Origin: Corallococcus coralloides DSM 2259
GTDB taxonomy: Bacteria; Myxococcota; Myxococcia; Myxococcales; Myxococcaceae
DNA length: 64,000 bases
Assembly: GCF_000255295.1 (NCBI RefSeq)
Contig: NC_017030.1
Location: forward strand, 1,674,001-1,738,000
Reading direction: 5' to 3'
Part shown: positions 1-10,062 of the stretch, one piece after another
Position numbering within the stretch: the first letter of the stretch is position 1
How the letters are laid out: every line of letters starts with the position of its first letter
Translations under genes and position numbers: made by a program
Notes under the pieces: generated by a model
Database searches by the model: none
Told to the model about the DNA's origin: nothing
What the model saw: only the letters and a program-made list of their open reading frames with translations

Positions 1-968
1 AAGCCATCCGCTACCACCAGGTGGGAGGGCCGGAGGTCCTCCGTTGGGAGGACGCGCCGGAGCCCGTGCCCGGTCCGGGACAGGTCCTCGTGCGAGTCCA
101 TGCCGCGGGCGTGAACTTCGCGGACACCGAGCGCCGCCGGGGGTTGTACGACGCCCAGGCGCCCCTGCCGCGCATCCTGGGCAGCGAGGCCGCGGGCGTG
201 GTGCGAGAGGTGGGGCCGGGTGTGGACGCCTCCTGGGTGGGCCGCCGCGTGGTCGCCCTGACGAAGCAGGCCTACGCGGAGGCCGCGCTCGCGCCGGTGG
301 GCGAGCTGCTGGTGCTACCGCCGGAGGTGTCCTTCGAAGAGGCCGCGGCGCTGCTGGTGCAGGGGCTGACGGCGTACCACGTGGTGCACACCGTGGGGCG
401 CGTGGAGGCGGGGCAGACGGTGCTCATCCACGCGGCGGCCGGAGGCGTGGGGCTGCTCGCGGTGCAGCTGGCGAAGGCGGCGGGCGCGCGGGTCATTGGC
501 ACGGTGTCGGGCGAGGCGAAGGCGAAGCTCGCGCGGGACGTGGGCGCGGACGCCATCATCCGCTACGACCAGGAGGACGTCGCGGCGAGCGTGCGTGAGC
601 TGACGCAGGGGCGCGGCGTGGAGCGCGTGCTGGACTCGGTGGGCGCGAGCACCTGGCAGGCCAGCCTGGACGCGCTGGCGCCCTTCGGCCACCTGGTGAG
701 CTACGGCAACGCCAGCGGCCATCCGCCGCACGTGGAGGTGGAGTTGCTCTACGCGAAGTCGCTCACCGTGGGCGCCTACTGGCTGCACACGCCCACGCCC
801 CCGGAGGTGCAGCGCAAGGCGCGTGAGGCGCTCTTGGCGGAGGTCGTGGCGAAGCGCCTGCGCATCGTGGTGGGCCTGACGCTGCCGCTGTCCCGCGCGG
901 AGGAGGCCCACCGCCAGCTGGAGGGACGGAACACGGTGGGCAAGGTCGTGCTGCTGGGCGCGGACTGA
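1..968 (+). CDS. Quinone oxidoreductase, zinc-independent MDR family (5' end just outside window)
   Basis: This is an NAD(P)H-dependent quinone oxidoreductase or enoyl reductase of the medium-chain dehydrogenase superfamily, probably cytosolic. The reading frame is open to the first base: codons from base 3 read AIRYHQVGGPEVL, the usual N-terminus of this family, so the true start lies about three bases before the window. A GroES-like domain occupies the first 120 residues. A Rossmann domain follows, with AAAGGVGLLAVQLAK as the nucleotide-binding turn and a C-terminal NTVGKVVL strand. The structural and catalytic zinc ligands of alcohol dehydrogenases are absent, as expected for the QOR branch. 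It converges on the MFS gene with six bases between stops. The substrate cannot be told from sequence. Confidence 0.9.
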   Translation, partial: AIRYHQVGGPEVLRWEDAPEPVPGPGQVLVRVHAAGVNFADTERRRGLYDAQAPLPRILGSEAAGVVREVGPGVDASWVGRRVVALTKQAYAEAALAPVGELLVLPPEVSFEEAAALLVQGLTAYHVVHTVGRVEAGQTVLIHAAAGGVGLLAVQLAKAAGARVIGTVSGEAKAKLARDVGADAIIRYDQEDVAASVRELTQGRGVERVLDSVGASTWQASLDALAPFGHLVSYGNASGHPPHVEVELLYAKSLTVGAYWLHTPTPPEVQRKAREALLAEVVAKRLRIVVGLTLPLSRAEEAHRQLEGRNTVGKVVLLGAD

Positions 969-974
969 AGGCCT

Positions 975-2252
975 TCAGTGCGTCGCGGGCGCGCCCACCA
1001 CCGGCGGTGACGAAGCGGTGCCGCGCCCGATGCGCAGCACCACCAGCGCCGCCGCGAGGCAGATGACGCCCGCGACGACCCAGGCGGGCGTGTACGTCTC
1101 CAGCGACGTGCGGATGACGCCCGCGCCCAGCGCTCCCAGGCCCGCGCCCACCTGGTGCGCGGCCACCACCCAGCCGAAGGCGATAGGCCCGTCCTCCGCG
1201 CCCACCGTCTGCGTCGTCAGGCGCACCGTCGGCGGCACCGTGGCGATCCAATCCAGGCCGTAGAACACCGCGAACAGCGGCAGGCCAAAGAGGGACATCT
1301 CGAAGGCGCTCGGCAGGTAGAGCAACGCCAGTCCGCGCAGGCCGTAGTACCAGAACAACAGCCAGCGGTTGTCGAAGCGGTCCGACATCCAGCCGCTCGC
1401 CGTCGTGCCCACCAGGTCGAAGATGCCCATCAGCGCGAGCAGCCCCGCCGCGCGTACCTCCGGGATGCCGTGGTCCATGCACGCCGGAATCAGGTGCGTG
1501 CCCACCAGCCCGTTCGTCGTCGCGCCGCAGATGAAGAAGCTCCCCGCGAGCAGCCAGAAGTCCCGCTTGCGCGAGGCCCGTCCCAGCGCCCCCAGCGCGT
1601 TGGCCAGGGGATTGACGCTGGAGGGCTTCACCTCCTCGTCTTCCGGCGCGGCCCCGTAGGGCTTCAGCCCCACGTCCGACGGCCGGTCGCGCACGAGCCA
1701 TGCGACCAGCGGAATCACGCCCGCCACCACGCCCGCCACGGTGAAGGACACGACGCGCCAGCCGTGGTGCTCCACCAGCATCGCGAGCAGCGGCAGGAAC
1801 ACCAGCTGCCCCGTGGCCGTGCTCGCGGTCAGCACACCCATCACCAGCCCTCGCCGCGCGACGAACCAGCGCTGCACCACCGTGGCGCCCAGCACCATCG
1901 CCGTCGTCCCCGTGCCCAGCCCCACCAGCACGCCCCAGAAGAGCAGCAGCTGCCAGGGCGCGCGGATGAAGTTCGTCAGCGCCACGCCCACCGCGATGAT
2001 GCAGAGGGACACGAGCGTCGTGCGCCGGATGCCGAACTTCTGCATCAGCGCCGCGGCGAACGGCCCCACCAGCCCGTAGAGCACCAGGTTCACCGACACG
2101 GCCGAGGAGACGAGGGCCCGGCTCCAGCCGAACTCCCGCTCCAGCGGGACGATGAAGACGCTCGGGGTCGCCCGCACGCCCGCCGCGCACAGGAGCACCA
2201 CGAAGATGGCCGCGGCCATCACCCACGCATAATGAAACCGGTGTGCCCTCAT
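975..2252 (-). CDS. MFS transporter
   Basis: This 425-residue inner-membrane protein has about twelve hydrophobic segments and belongs to the major facilitator superfamily. The start at 2252 (MRAHRFHYAWVMAAA) puts a short basic tail directly before the first membrane helix; a longer frame upstream runs through the facing marR gene and is not used. Features include RATPSVFIVPLEREFGWSRA after helix 1 and a hydrophilic central loop (RPSDVGLKPYG, then EDEEVKPSS) typical of monocarboxylate/oxalate-formate-type carriers. The substrate is unknown. It is divergent from a MarR regulator 55 bases away, which suggests local control of an efflux or uptake carrier by that regulator. Confidence 0.88.
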   Translation of the reverse strand: MRAHRFHYAWVMAAAIFVVLLCAAGVRATPSVFIVPLEREFGWSRALVSSAVSVNLVLYGLVGPFAAALMQKFGIRRTTLVSLCIIAVGVALTNFIRAPWQLLLFWGVLVGLGTGTTAMVLGATVVQRWFVARRGLVMGVLTASTATGQLVFLPLLAMLVEHHGWRVVSFTVAGVVAGVIPLVAWLVRDRPSDVGLKPYGAAPEDEEVKPSSVNPLANALGALGRASRKRDFWLLAGSFFICGATTNGLVGTHLIPACMDHGIPEVRAAGLLALMGIFDLVGTTASGWMSDRFDNRWLLFWYYGLRGLALLYLPSAFEMSLFGLPLFAVFYGLDWIATVPPTVRLTTQTVGAEDGPIAFGWVVAAHQVGAGLGALGAGVIRTSLETYTPAWVVAGVICLAAALVVLRIGRGTASSPPVVGAPATH

Positions 2253-2307
2253 GACCGTGTCTCCTTCAAGCGGGCACGCCCGGGCCCACGTATACTTTCC
2301 GGCAGCG

Positions 2308-2805
2308 ATGTCCCAAGACGATCTCCAGCGCACCCTCTGCAACTGCCTGGCGCTGCGGCAGGCCAGCCGCCATGTCACGCAGTTCTATGATCAGGTGCTC
2401 GCGCCCAGCGGCCTCCGGACGACGCAGTACTCCATCCTCCACCGCGTCCAGTCCCAGGGCCCGCTGACCGTGAACGCGCTGGCGGATCAGCTCGTCATGG
2501 ACCCGTCCACGCTCACCCACAACCTGCGGCCCCTGTTGAAGGACGGCTTCGTGGTGTTGGAGGTGGGCCGCACCGACCGGCGCCAGCGCGCCATCGCCAT
2601 CACGCCGGAAGGGCAGGGCGTCTACCGCAAGGCCCGGCCCCTGTGGCTGCGCGCCCAGGCGGACTTCGAGCGCGCCGTGGGCGACACCCAGGCCTCCGCC
2701 CTGCGGGACCTGCTGGCCGCCGTCTCCCGGACGGGACTGGGCGAAGCCGAAGCGAAGACGGAAGCTCCTCCCGCTCCGAAGCGCGCTGCCCGTCGTAGCC
2801 GCTGA
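2308..2805 (+). CDS. MarR family transcriptional regulator
   Basis: This 165-residue winged-helix regulator has QYSILHRV, LTVNALADQLVMDPSTLTHN as the recognition helix-turn-helix, and a wing with VGRTDRRQRAIAITPEG. The ATG at 2308 (MSQDDLQRTL) was chosen because the 19 extra upstream residues would overlap the promoter region shared with the divergent MFS gene. MarR proteins usually repress a neighbouring transporter until a small phenolic or lipophilic ligand binds, so the adjacent MFS gene is the likely target (inference from arrangement). The C-terminus is a basic tail (KRAARRSR). No convincing operator could be picked out of the 55-base gap. Confidence 0.9.
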   Translation: MSQDDLQRTLCNCLALRQASRHVTQFYDQVLAPSGLRTTQYSILHRVQSQGPLTVNALADQLVMDPSTLTHNLRPLLKDGFVVLEVGRTDRRQRAIAITPEGQGVYRKARPLWLRAQADFERAVGDTQASALRDLLAAVSRTGLGEAEAKTEAPPAPKRAARRSR

Positions 2806-2825
2806 GCGCAGCGCCACGGCTCAGC
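2801..2825. terminator. Possible bidirectional hairpin between convergent genes
   Basis: Arms GCTGAGC (2801-2807) and GCTCAGC (2819-2825) are perfectly complementary with an 11-base loop. They span the stop codon of marR and the stop codon of the facing hydrolase. There is no T-tract, so terminator function is plausible but weak. Confidence 0.35.
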
Positions 2826-3939
2826 CCTCCTCGAGGAACTTCAGGAACGCGGCGACCTGCTCCGCCCACAGCTCCGGGTGCGCCTGGGTGAAGTGCCCGA
2901 AGGAGCTCGCGCTGCCTTCCTGCACCACGAAGCGGCCACGCTTCACCTTCGGCATCAACGTCTCCAGCGTGCGCAGGGAGATGGGGTTGAACTCGTCGTC
3001 GGAGAAGTTGAGCGCGAACACGCGGGCCTGGATGTCCCCGAGCGCGCCCTCCGGGTCGTAGTCCCGGGAGGACTCCAGCGAGTACAGGACGTCATTGGCA
3101 TCCATGCCCGCCGCCTGCGCCCGCGCCGTCGCGATGAAGGCATCCGCCGCCTGCGCATCCGGAAGCGCGGCCTGCAGGTGCGGCACTCCGTCCAGCATCA
3201 TCCGGAAGACCGGGAACGCCTCCAGCCAGCCCCGGGGCGGCGCGGTGTAGAGGCCGTCCTTCCACTCCGGATCGTTGCGGATCTGCCCCGACACGAAGCG
3301 CCGCCACAGCAGGTTGCGCCCCGCGATGCGCGTGGGCAGCGACACGATGGGCATCACGCCCTCCACCGCGTCCGGGTACAGCTCGCTCCACTGCCACGCG
3401 TTCATGCCGCCCATGGACAGGCCCACGATGGCGTGCAGGCGCCGGATGCCCAGCGTCTGGGTGACGAGCTGGTGCTGGAGCTCCACCATGTCCCGGTAGC
3501 CGTAGGCCGGGAACCTCGTGCGCAGGCCGTCGCTCGGCTTGCTGGAGCGGCCGTGGCCCACGCTGTCCGGGAAGATGAGGAAGTACTTCGTCGCGTCCAG
3601 CGGACGGCCCGGCGCGAACAGCGCGTCCTGGAAGGGCTTGCTGCGCAGCACGTCGCCGCTCGCGCTCGTCCAGTGCAGGAGCAGCACCGCGTTCGTCACC
3701 GCGCCAGAGGCGCCCCGGCGCGGCGTACCCAGCGTCGCGTAGTGGATTCGCACCTCCGGCAGCACCGTCCCGTCCTGGAAGCGGTGGCCGGTGAAGACCG
3801 CGTCCGCCTCCTGGGCCACGAGCGGCGCGGACGTCTCCAGCGGAGCCGAGGCGGCCTGGGGGCGCGCGGTGGCGCACCCCAGGGATAGCCCCAACAGCAC
3901 GGACAGCAGGACGCAAGGCCGGCGGACGGATGTCGTCAT
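2821..3939 (-). CDS. Alpha/beta hydrolase, MetX-like, lipoprotein
   Basis: This 372-residue protein resembles the homoserine O-acetyltransferase (MetX) fold group of alpha/beta hydrolases. It starts with a lipoprotein signal (LLGLSLGCATA, lipobox Cys near residue 22), so it probably sits on the envelope, which argues against a role in methionine synthesis. The nucleophile elbow is GLSMGG, the acid lies in the NFSDDEFNP region, and the histidine in SFGHFTQAHPE. VLLLHWTSASGD is the oxyanion-side segment. No ribosome binding site precedes the ATG, and a promoter-like element ends only seven bases before it, so a leaderless transcript is possible. The substrate is unknown; it probably acts as an esterase or acyltransferase on exported material. 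Confidence 0.85.
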   Translation of the reverse strand: MTTSVRRPCVLLSVLLGLSLGCATARPQAASAPLETSAPLVAQEADAVFTGHRFQDGTVLPEVRIHYATLGTPRRGASGAVTNAVLLLHWTSASGDVLRSKPFQDALFAPGRPLDATKYFLIFPDSVGHGRSSKPSDGLRTRFPAYGYRDMVELQHQLVTQTLGIRRLHAIVGLSMGGMNAWQWSELYPDAVEGVMPIVSLPTRIAGRNLLWRRFVSGQIRNDPEWKDGLYTAPPRGWLEAFPVFRMMLDGVPHLQAALPDAQAADAFIATARAQAAGMDANDVLYSLESSRDYDPEGALGDIQARVFALNFSDDEFNPISLRTLETLMPKVKRGRFVVQEGSASSFGHFTQAHPELWAEQVAAFLKFLEEG

Positions 3940-3946
3940 GCCGGGA

Positions 3947-3975
3947 GAAATACCTGCATGTGCAGGTACTGTAAA
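3947..3975 (-). promoter_or_regulatory. Promoter with overlapping 18-base palindrome upstream of the MetX-like hydrolase
   Basis: On the minus strand TTTACA (3975-3970) and TATTTC (3952-3947) are separated by 17 bases. A perfect inverted repeat, TACCTGCA-tg-TGCAGGTA on the plus strand (3951-3968), fills the spacer and enters the -10. The ATG at 3939 follows seven bases after the -10, so transcription may begin at or next to the start codon. The palindrome looks like a repressor operator; its regulator is not identifiable here. Confidence 0.5.
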
Positions 3976-3982
3976 GCGCCCC

Positions 3983-5956
<1,974 letters not shown>

Positions 5957-6101
5957 GCGGGCTCCTGGAACGGCGGACCGGGGCACTCTGGGCCAGGCCC
6001 CGCCGGGTTCAACAGGGACCGGCGACAAACCTGACATAAGGCTGTCACGGACCGGGGCGACATTGATTGCGTTCCCACAACGCGGCACCGGAGATTCCGC
6101 C

Positions 6102-6551
6102 ATGACCCAGAACGACCTTCAGAAGACCCCTGCCCTGCGCGGCTTGCACACCTACGCGGGCGGCTGCCTGTGTGGCGCCGTGCGTTACGAGGCCACCGTG
6201 GACCTGGCGGGCGTGAGCCGCTGCAACTGCACCATCTGCATGAAGTACGGCTACGGCGGCGGCGCGGGGATGAAGCCGGACGCCTTCCGGCTCCTGAAGG
6301 GCCAGGACGCCATCAAGAAGTACGGGCGCGACGGCAGCCCCAACACCCGCAGCTTCTGCTCGAACTGCGGCGTCGTGTGCTTTGGCGACGGCGACGTCCC
6401 GGAGCTGGGCGGGAAGTTCGTCTCCATCTACGTCAACACGCTGGATGACGTGGACCCGTCGCTGCTCACCTTCGGGTACTGGGACGGCCGGCACGACAAC
6501 TGGGCGGCCGGGATGCGCTCCACGCCGTGGCCCTTCCAGGCCGCGGCCTGA
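6102..6551 (+). CDS. GFA family (CENP-V/GFA domain) protein
   Basis: This 149-residue protein has the zinc-binding pattern of the glutathione-dependent formaldehyde-activating enzyme family: GGCLCGAVRYE, then RCNCTICMK, then SFCSNCGV. The paired cysteines bind a structural and a catalytic zinc in characterised relatives. The name covers proteins of uncertain substrate, and glutathione-formaldehyde activity is not established for most of them. It starts at an ATG about 145 bases from the divergent S9 peptidase start and ends at a strong hairpin shared with the facing flavoprotein gene. Confidence 0.88.
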   Translation: MTQNDLQKTPALRGLHTYAGGCLCGAVRYEATVDLAGVSRCNCTICMKYGYGGGAGMKPDAFRLLKGQDAIKKYGRDGSPNTRSFCSNCGVVCFGDGDVPELGGKFVSIYVNTLDDVDPSLLTFGYWDGRHDNWAAGMRSTPWPFQAAA

Positions 6552-6563
6552 GGACGCCCGGAG

Positions 6564-6590
6564 GGGCAGGGGCCTTCAACGCCCCTGCCC
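6564..6590. terminator. Bidirectional hairpin terminator
   Basis: GGGCAGGGGC (6564-6573) and GCCCCTGCCC (6581-6590) form a perfect 10-base stem with a 7-base loop, midway between the convergent GFA and flavoprotein stops. A GC-rich hairpin without a T-tract is usual for terminators in such genomes. Confidence 0.7.
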
Positions 6591-6604
6591 GTCACCGCCC
6601 ATGA

Positions 6605-8260
6605 CTACACATTCCCCGCGGCGGCCCGGCCCGCGGCGCGGCCGGAGAAGATGCAGCCGCCCAGGAACGTGCCTTCCAGGGCGCGGTAGCCGTGGACGCC
6701 ACCGCCTCCGAAGCCGGCCACCTCGCCTGCCGCATAGAGCCCTGGGATGGTCTGCCCCTGGGAGTTGAAGACGCGGCCCTGGAGGTCCGTTTCGAAGCCG
6801 CCCAGCGTCTTGCGCGTGAGGATGTTCAGCTTCACGCCGATGAGCGGCCCCGCCTTGGGGTCCAGGATGCGGTGCAGCTTCGCGGTGCGCACCAGCTTGT
6901 CCCCCCGGTAGTTGCGCGCCTGGCGGATGGCGGCCAGCTGCAAATCCTTGCTGAAGGGGTTGTCCATCTGGAGGTCGCGGGCCTTCACCTCGCGCTCCAC
7001 CGTGGCGAAGTCCAGCAGGGGCGTTTCCGTCTTCGCGTTCATCCCTGCGACCAGGTCGCGCAGGTTGTCGGAGATGACGAAGTCCTCGCCCTTCTCCTTG
7101 AAGGCCTCCACCGGGCCCATGGCCTTCTTGCCCACGGCGCGGTTGAGCACGCCCAGCCAGTCCTTGCCCGTGAGGTCCGGGTTCTGCTCCGAGCCGGAGA
7201 GCGCGAACTCCTTCTTGATGATCCACTGGTTGAGGATGAACCAGGTGTGCTCGTGGCCCGTCTTGGCGATGTGCTCCAGCGTGCCCAGCGTGTCGAAGCC
7301 GGGGAACAGCGGCGGCGGCAGGCGCTTGCCGGTGGCGTCCAGCCAGAGCGAGCTGGGGCCCGGCAGGATGCGGATGCCGTGCCGGGGCCAGATGGGGTTC
7401 CAGTTCCGCAGGCCCTCCGTGTAGTGCCACATGCGGTCGCGGTTGATGAGGCGCCCGCCCGCGGCCTCCGTGATGGCGATCATCCGGCCGTCCACGTGGT
7501 CGGGCACGCCCTGGATCATGAACTTCGGCGCGGGGCCCATGCGCTGGGGCCACGCCTTGCGCACCAGCTCGTGGTTGCCGCCAATGCCGCCGGACGTGAC
7601 GATGACCGCGCTCGCGCGCAGCTCGAAATCACCCGTCGTCACGCGCGAGCTGCTGGCGCCGCGCGGGACGTCCGTGGGCTCAAGCCTCATGCCGCGCACG
7701 CCCACCACGGCGCCGTTCTGGGTGAGCAGCTCGTCCACGCGGTGGCGGAAGTGGAAGGTGAGGGTGCCCTTGGCCTCCGCGGCCTTGGCGCGGCGGACGA
7801 AGGGCTCCAGCACGCCGGGGCCGGTGCCCCAGGTGACGTGGAAGCGGGGGACGGAGTTGCCGTGGCCCACGGCGCCGTAGCCACCGCGCTCCGCCCAGCC
7901 CACCACGGGGAACCAGCTCATGCCCTGCTGGACCAGCCAGGGGCGCATCTCGCCCGCGGCGAAGGCGACGAAGGCCTCCGCCCACTGGCGCGGCCAGTGG
8001 TCCTCCTCGCGGTCGAAGGCGGCGGTGCCCATCCAGTCCTCCAGCGCGAGCGCGTGGGAGTCCTTGATGCCCATGCGCCGCTGCTCGGGCGAGTCCACGA
8101 GGAACAGGCCGCCGAACGACCAGAACGCCTGGCCGCCCAGGTTCTGCGGTCCCTCCTGGTCCACCACGGCGACGCGCTTGCCCGCATCCGCGAGCTCGGT
8201 CGCGGCGACGAGTCCCGCGAGCCCTCCGCCCACGACAATGACATCCACTTCCTGTCCCAT
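6605..8260 (-). CDS. FAD-binding dehydrogenase (3-ketosteroid dehydrogenase-like)
   Basis: This 551-residue flavoprotein opens with VDVIVVGGGLAGLVAA, the dinucleotide-binding fold for FAD, and closes with GLYAAGEVAGFGGGG and FLGGCIFSGRAAG, the second FAD segment. Overall it matches the succinate dehydrogenase/fumarate reductase flavoprotein group that includes ketosteroid-delta-1-dehydrogenase-like proteins annotated only as FAD-binding dehydrogenases. The start at 8260 is supported by a GGGAGG ribosome site seven bases upstream; 146 residues of upstream frame are unrelated. The substrate is unknown. It stands alone, divergent from the DUF1059 gene. Confidence 0.88.
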   Translation of the reverse strand: MGQEVDVIVVGGGLAGLVAATELADAGKRVAVVDQEGPQNLGGQAFWSFGGLFLVDSPEQRRMGIKDSHALALEDWMGTAAFDREEDHWPRQWAEAFVAFAAGEMRPWLVQQGMSWFPVVGWAERGGYGAVGHGNSVPRFHVTWGTGPGVLEPFVRRAKAAEAKGTLTFHFRHRVDELLTQNGAVVGVRGMRLEPTDVPRGASSSRVTTGDFELRASAVIVTSGGIGGNHELVRKAWPQRMGPAPKFMIQGVPDHVDGRMIAITEAAGGRLINRDRMWHYTEGLRNWNPIWPRHGIRILPGPSSLWLDATGKRLPPPLFPGFDTLGTLEHIAKTGHEHTWFILNQWIIKKEFALSGSEQNPDLTGKDWLGVLNRAVGKKAMGPVEAFKEKGEDFVISDNLRDLVAGMNAKTETPLLDFATVEREVKARDLQMDNPFSKDLQLAAIRQARNYRGDKLVRTAKLHRILDPKAGPLIGVKLNILTRKTLGGFETDLQGRVFNSQGQTIPGLYAAGEVAGFGGGGVHGYRALEGTFLGGCIFSGRAAGRAAAGNV

Positions 8261-8360
8261 GCGTGCCTCCCGGTAGCACCTGGCGCGCGGATGATAGCGG
8301 TTCGCGCGGATTGCGCGTGGCCCTTCACATGCGCAACTCACAAGGGGAGGTGAATCAGCC

Positions 8361-8594
8361 ATGTCACGCAAGACAATGGATTGCCGGGAGGCCCCCAGCG
8401 AGTCCAACTGCTCGCTGACCATCACCGGCGAGGAGGACGAGGTGCTGAGGGCCGCGGTGGAGCACGCGGTGTCCGTCCACGGGGAGAAGGACAGCCCCGA
8501 GCTGCGGGAGATGATCCGCGGCTCGCTCAAGGACGAGGCGCCCATGGGCGCCCCCATGCGGAGCCCCGAGCCCGCGCGGCCGGGCATGCAGTGA
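8361..8594 (+). CDS. DUF1059 domain small protein
   Basis: This 77-residue protein carries KTMDCREAPSESNCSLTI near the N-terminus followed by a short helical stretch ending HGEKDSPELREMI. This is the pattern of the DUF1059 family: a KxMDCRE opening, a second Cys, then a region that in many members ends with a conserved His. The family has no known function. A GGGGAGG ribosome site lies upstream. The C-terminal 18 residues are Pro/Met-rich and probably disordered. The gene sits alone between the flavoprotein and methyltransferase genes. Confidence 0.8.
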   Translation: MSRKTMDCREAPSESNCSLTITGEEDEVLRAAVEHAVSVHGEKDSPELREMIRGSLKDEAPMGAPMRSPEPARPGMQ

Positions 8595-8672
8595 AGCGTC
8601 CTCCGAAGCGCCGGGGGGCAGGCCCGGAGGCGGACCGGGCGCCACGGCGCTGCGGAGGGTAGAGTTCCGCGC

Positions 8673-9377
8673 ATGGACTCAGGAGTGAAGGGCAACACGG
8701 GGCCGCTGGGCCATGACGCCGCCGCCTACGCGCAGCGTCAGGACGGCCTGTCCCCGGAGCCGCTGCGGGACGCGGCCTGGAGCGTGGCGGGGCAGCGGGC
8801 CTTCGGCGTGGTGCTCGACGTGGGCTCGGGCAGTGGCGGGTGGATCCGCCGGCTGCGACAGAACCCGGCCGTCGAGCGCATCCTCAGCACGGACATCCAC
8901 GACGCGGGCGCCAGCCGCCTGCCGGGCGTGGAGTTCCAGCTGCGGGACGTGTCCCGGGACGCGCTGCCGTGGGGCGACGCCTCGGTGGACTGGGTGTTCG
9001 CCATCGAGGTGCTGGAGCACCTGGCCAACCCGCGCCACTTCGTGAAGGAGGCCTTCCGCGTGCTCAAGCCCGGAGGCCACCTCTTCTTCACCACGCCCAA
9101 CAACGACAGCCTGACGGCGCGGCTGTCCTTCCTGGTCCGGGGCTACTTCCCCGCGTTCTGCGAGCAGGACTACCGCGACTCCGGACACATCACGCCCATC
9201 ACGGAGCTGGACGCGCGCCGCATGGCCGTGGAGGCGGGGTTCCAGTCCATCGACTTCGACTACCCGCTGCCCGGGCGCATTCCGCGCAGCAGCGTGTACT
9301 GGCAGCGGTTCCTGCCGGGGCTGCGCGGCCGGTGGTGGAGCGACGGGCTGTTCGCGCTGCTGACGCGCCCGCGCTGA
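8673..9377 (+). CDS. Class I SAM-dependent methyltransferase
   Basis: This 234-residue protein has VVLDVGSGSGGWIRRL as SAM-binding motif I, an acidic TDIHD after strand 2, and WVFAIEVLEHLANP followed by LKPGGHLFFTTPNND as motifs II and III. This is a Methyltransf_11/25-type enzyme. The C-terminal part (ITELDARRMAVEAGF) resembles methyltransferases of small molecules or glycans, but the substrate cannot be assigned. It has its own start and is about 70 bases from the downstream tag gene on the same strand. Confidence 0.87.
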   Translation: MDSGVKGNTGPLGHDAAAYAQRQDGLSPEPLRDAAWSVAGQRAFGVVLDVGSGSGGWIRRLRQNPAVERILSTDIHDAGASRLPGVEFQLRDVSRDALPWGDASVDWVFAIEVLEHLANPRHFVKEAFRVLKPGGHLFFTTPNNDSLTARLSFLVRGYFPAFCEQDYRDSGHITPITELDARRMAVEAGFQSIDFDYPLPGRIPRSSVYWQRFLPGLRGRWWSDGLFALLTRPR

Positions 9378-9448
9378 AAAGGCAGACGAAGGACTGGCCG
9401 CCTGTTCAGTCTCCGTGGTAGCCCTGCCGCGAACCAGGAGGAACGCGG

Positions 9449-10015
9449 ATGCAACAGCGTTGCGTGTGGGTGGGGACGGATCCGCTGTACCAGACCTACC
9501 ACGACGAGGAGTGGGGCGTGCCGGTGCGCGACAGCCGCGCGCTCTGGGAGATGTTGATGCTGGAGGGCTTCCAGGCGGGGCTCGCGTGGATCGTCATCCT
9601 GCGCAAGCGCGAGGCCTTCCGGAAGGCGTTCAAGGGCTTCGACCCGAAGGTGGTGGCGCGCTTCACGGAGAAGGACGTCACGCGCCTGATGGCGGACGAG
9701 GGCATCGTCCGGGCGCGCGCGAAGATTGAGGCGACCATCGGCAACGCGCGCGCCTACTTGAAGATGCAGGAGGCGGGCGAGGACTTCTCCTCGTTCGTCT
9801 GGGGAATGGCGGGAGGCAAGCCCATCCGCAACACGTGGAAGGGCCGGGGCGACGTGCCGGCGAAGACGGAGCTGTCGGAGGCGTACTCCAAGGCCTTCAA
9901 GCAGCGCGGCTTCAAGTTCGTGGGGCCGGTCATCGTCTACGCGTGGATGCAGGCCACGGGCATCGTGGATGACCACACGGTGGACTGCTTCCGGCACGGC
10001 GTGCGGCACCGCTGA
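9449..10015 (+). CDS. tag: DNA-3-methyladenine glycosylase I
   Basis: This 188-residue base-excision repair enzyme removes 3-methyladenine from alkylated DNA. The N-terminus RCVWVGTDPLYQTYHDEEWG is diagnostic of Tag. LEGFQAGLAWIVILRKRE lines the base-binding pocket. The zinc ligands of the family are all present: Cys and His in the first 20 residues, and the His and Cys of DDHTVDCF near the C-terminus. A strong AGGAGG ribosome site precedes the ATG. The enzyme is constitutive in well-studied bacteria and no damage-response operator is visible here. Confidence 0.96.
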   Translation: MQQRCVWVGTDPLYQTYHDEEWGVPVRDSRALWEMLMLEGFQAGLAWIVILRKREAFRKAFKGFDPKVVARFTEKDVTRLMADEGIVRARAKIEATIGNARAYLKMQEAGEDFSSFVWGMAGGKPIRNTWKGRGDVPAKTELSEAYSKAFKQRGFKFVGPVIVYAWMQATGIVDDHTVDCFRHGVRHR

Positions 10016-10062
10016 GCGCGGGCGGTGGATTTGGGCCGCCGGGTGCTGGTTTAACGGAGCGC

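Noticed and set aside
2253-2307. MarR operator in the MFS-marR gap
   Set aside because: The gap has GC-rich partial symmetry (GGGC and GCCC) and a TATACT that could be a -10, but no clean inverted repeat or matching -35.
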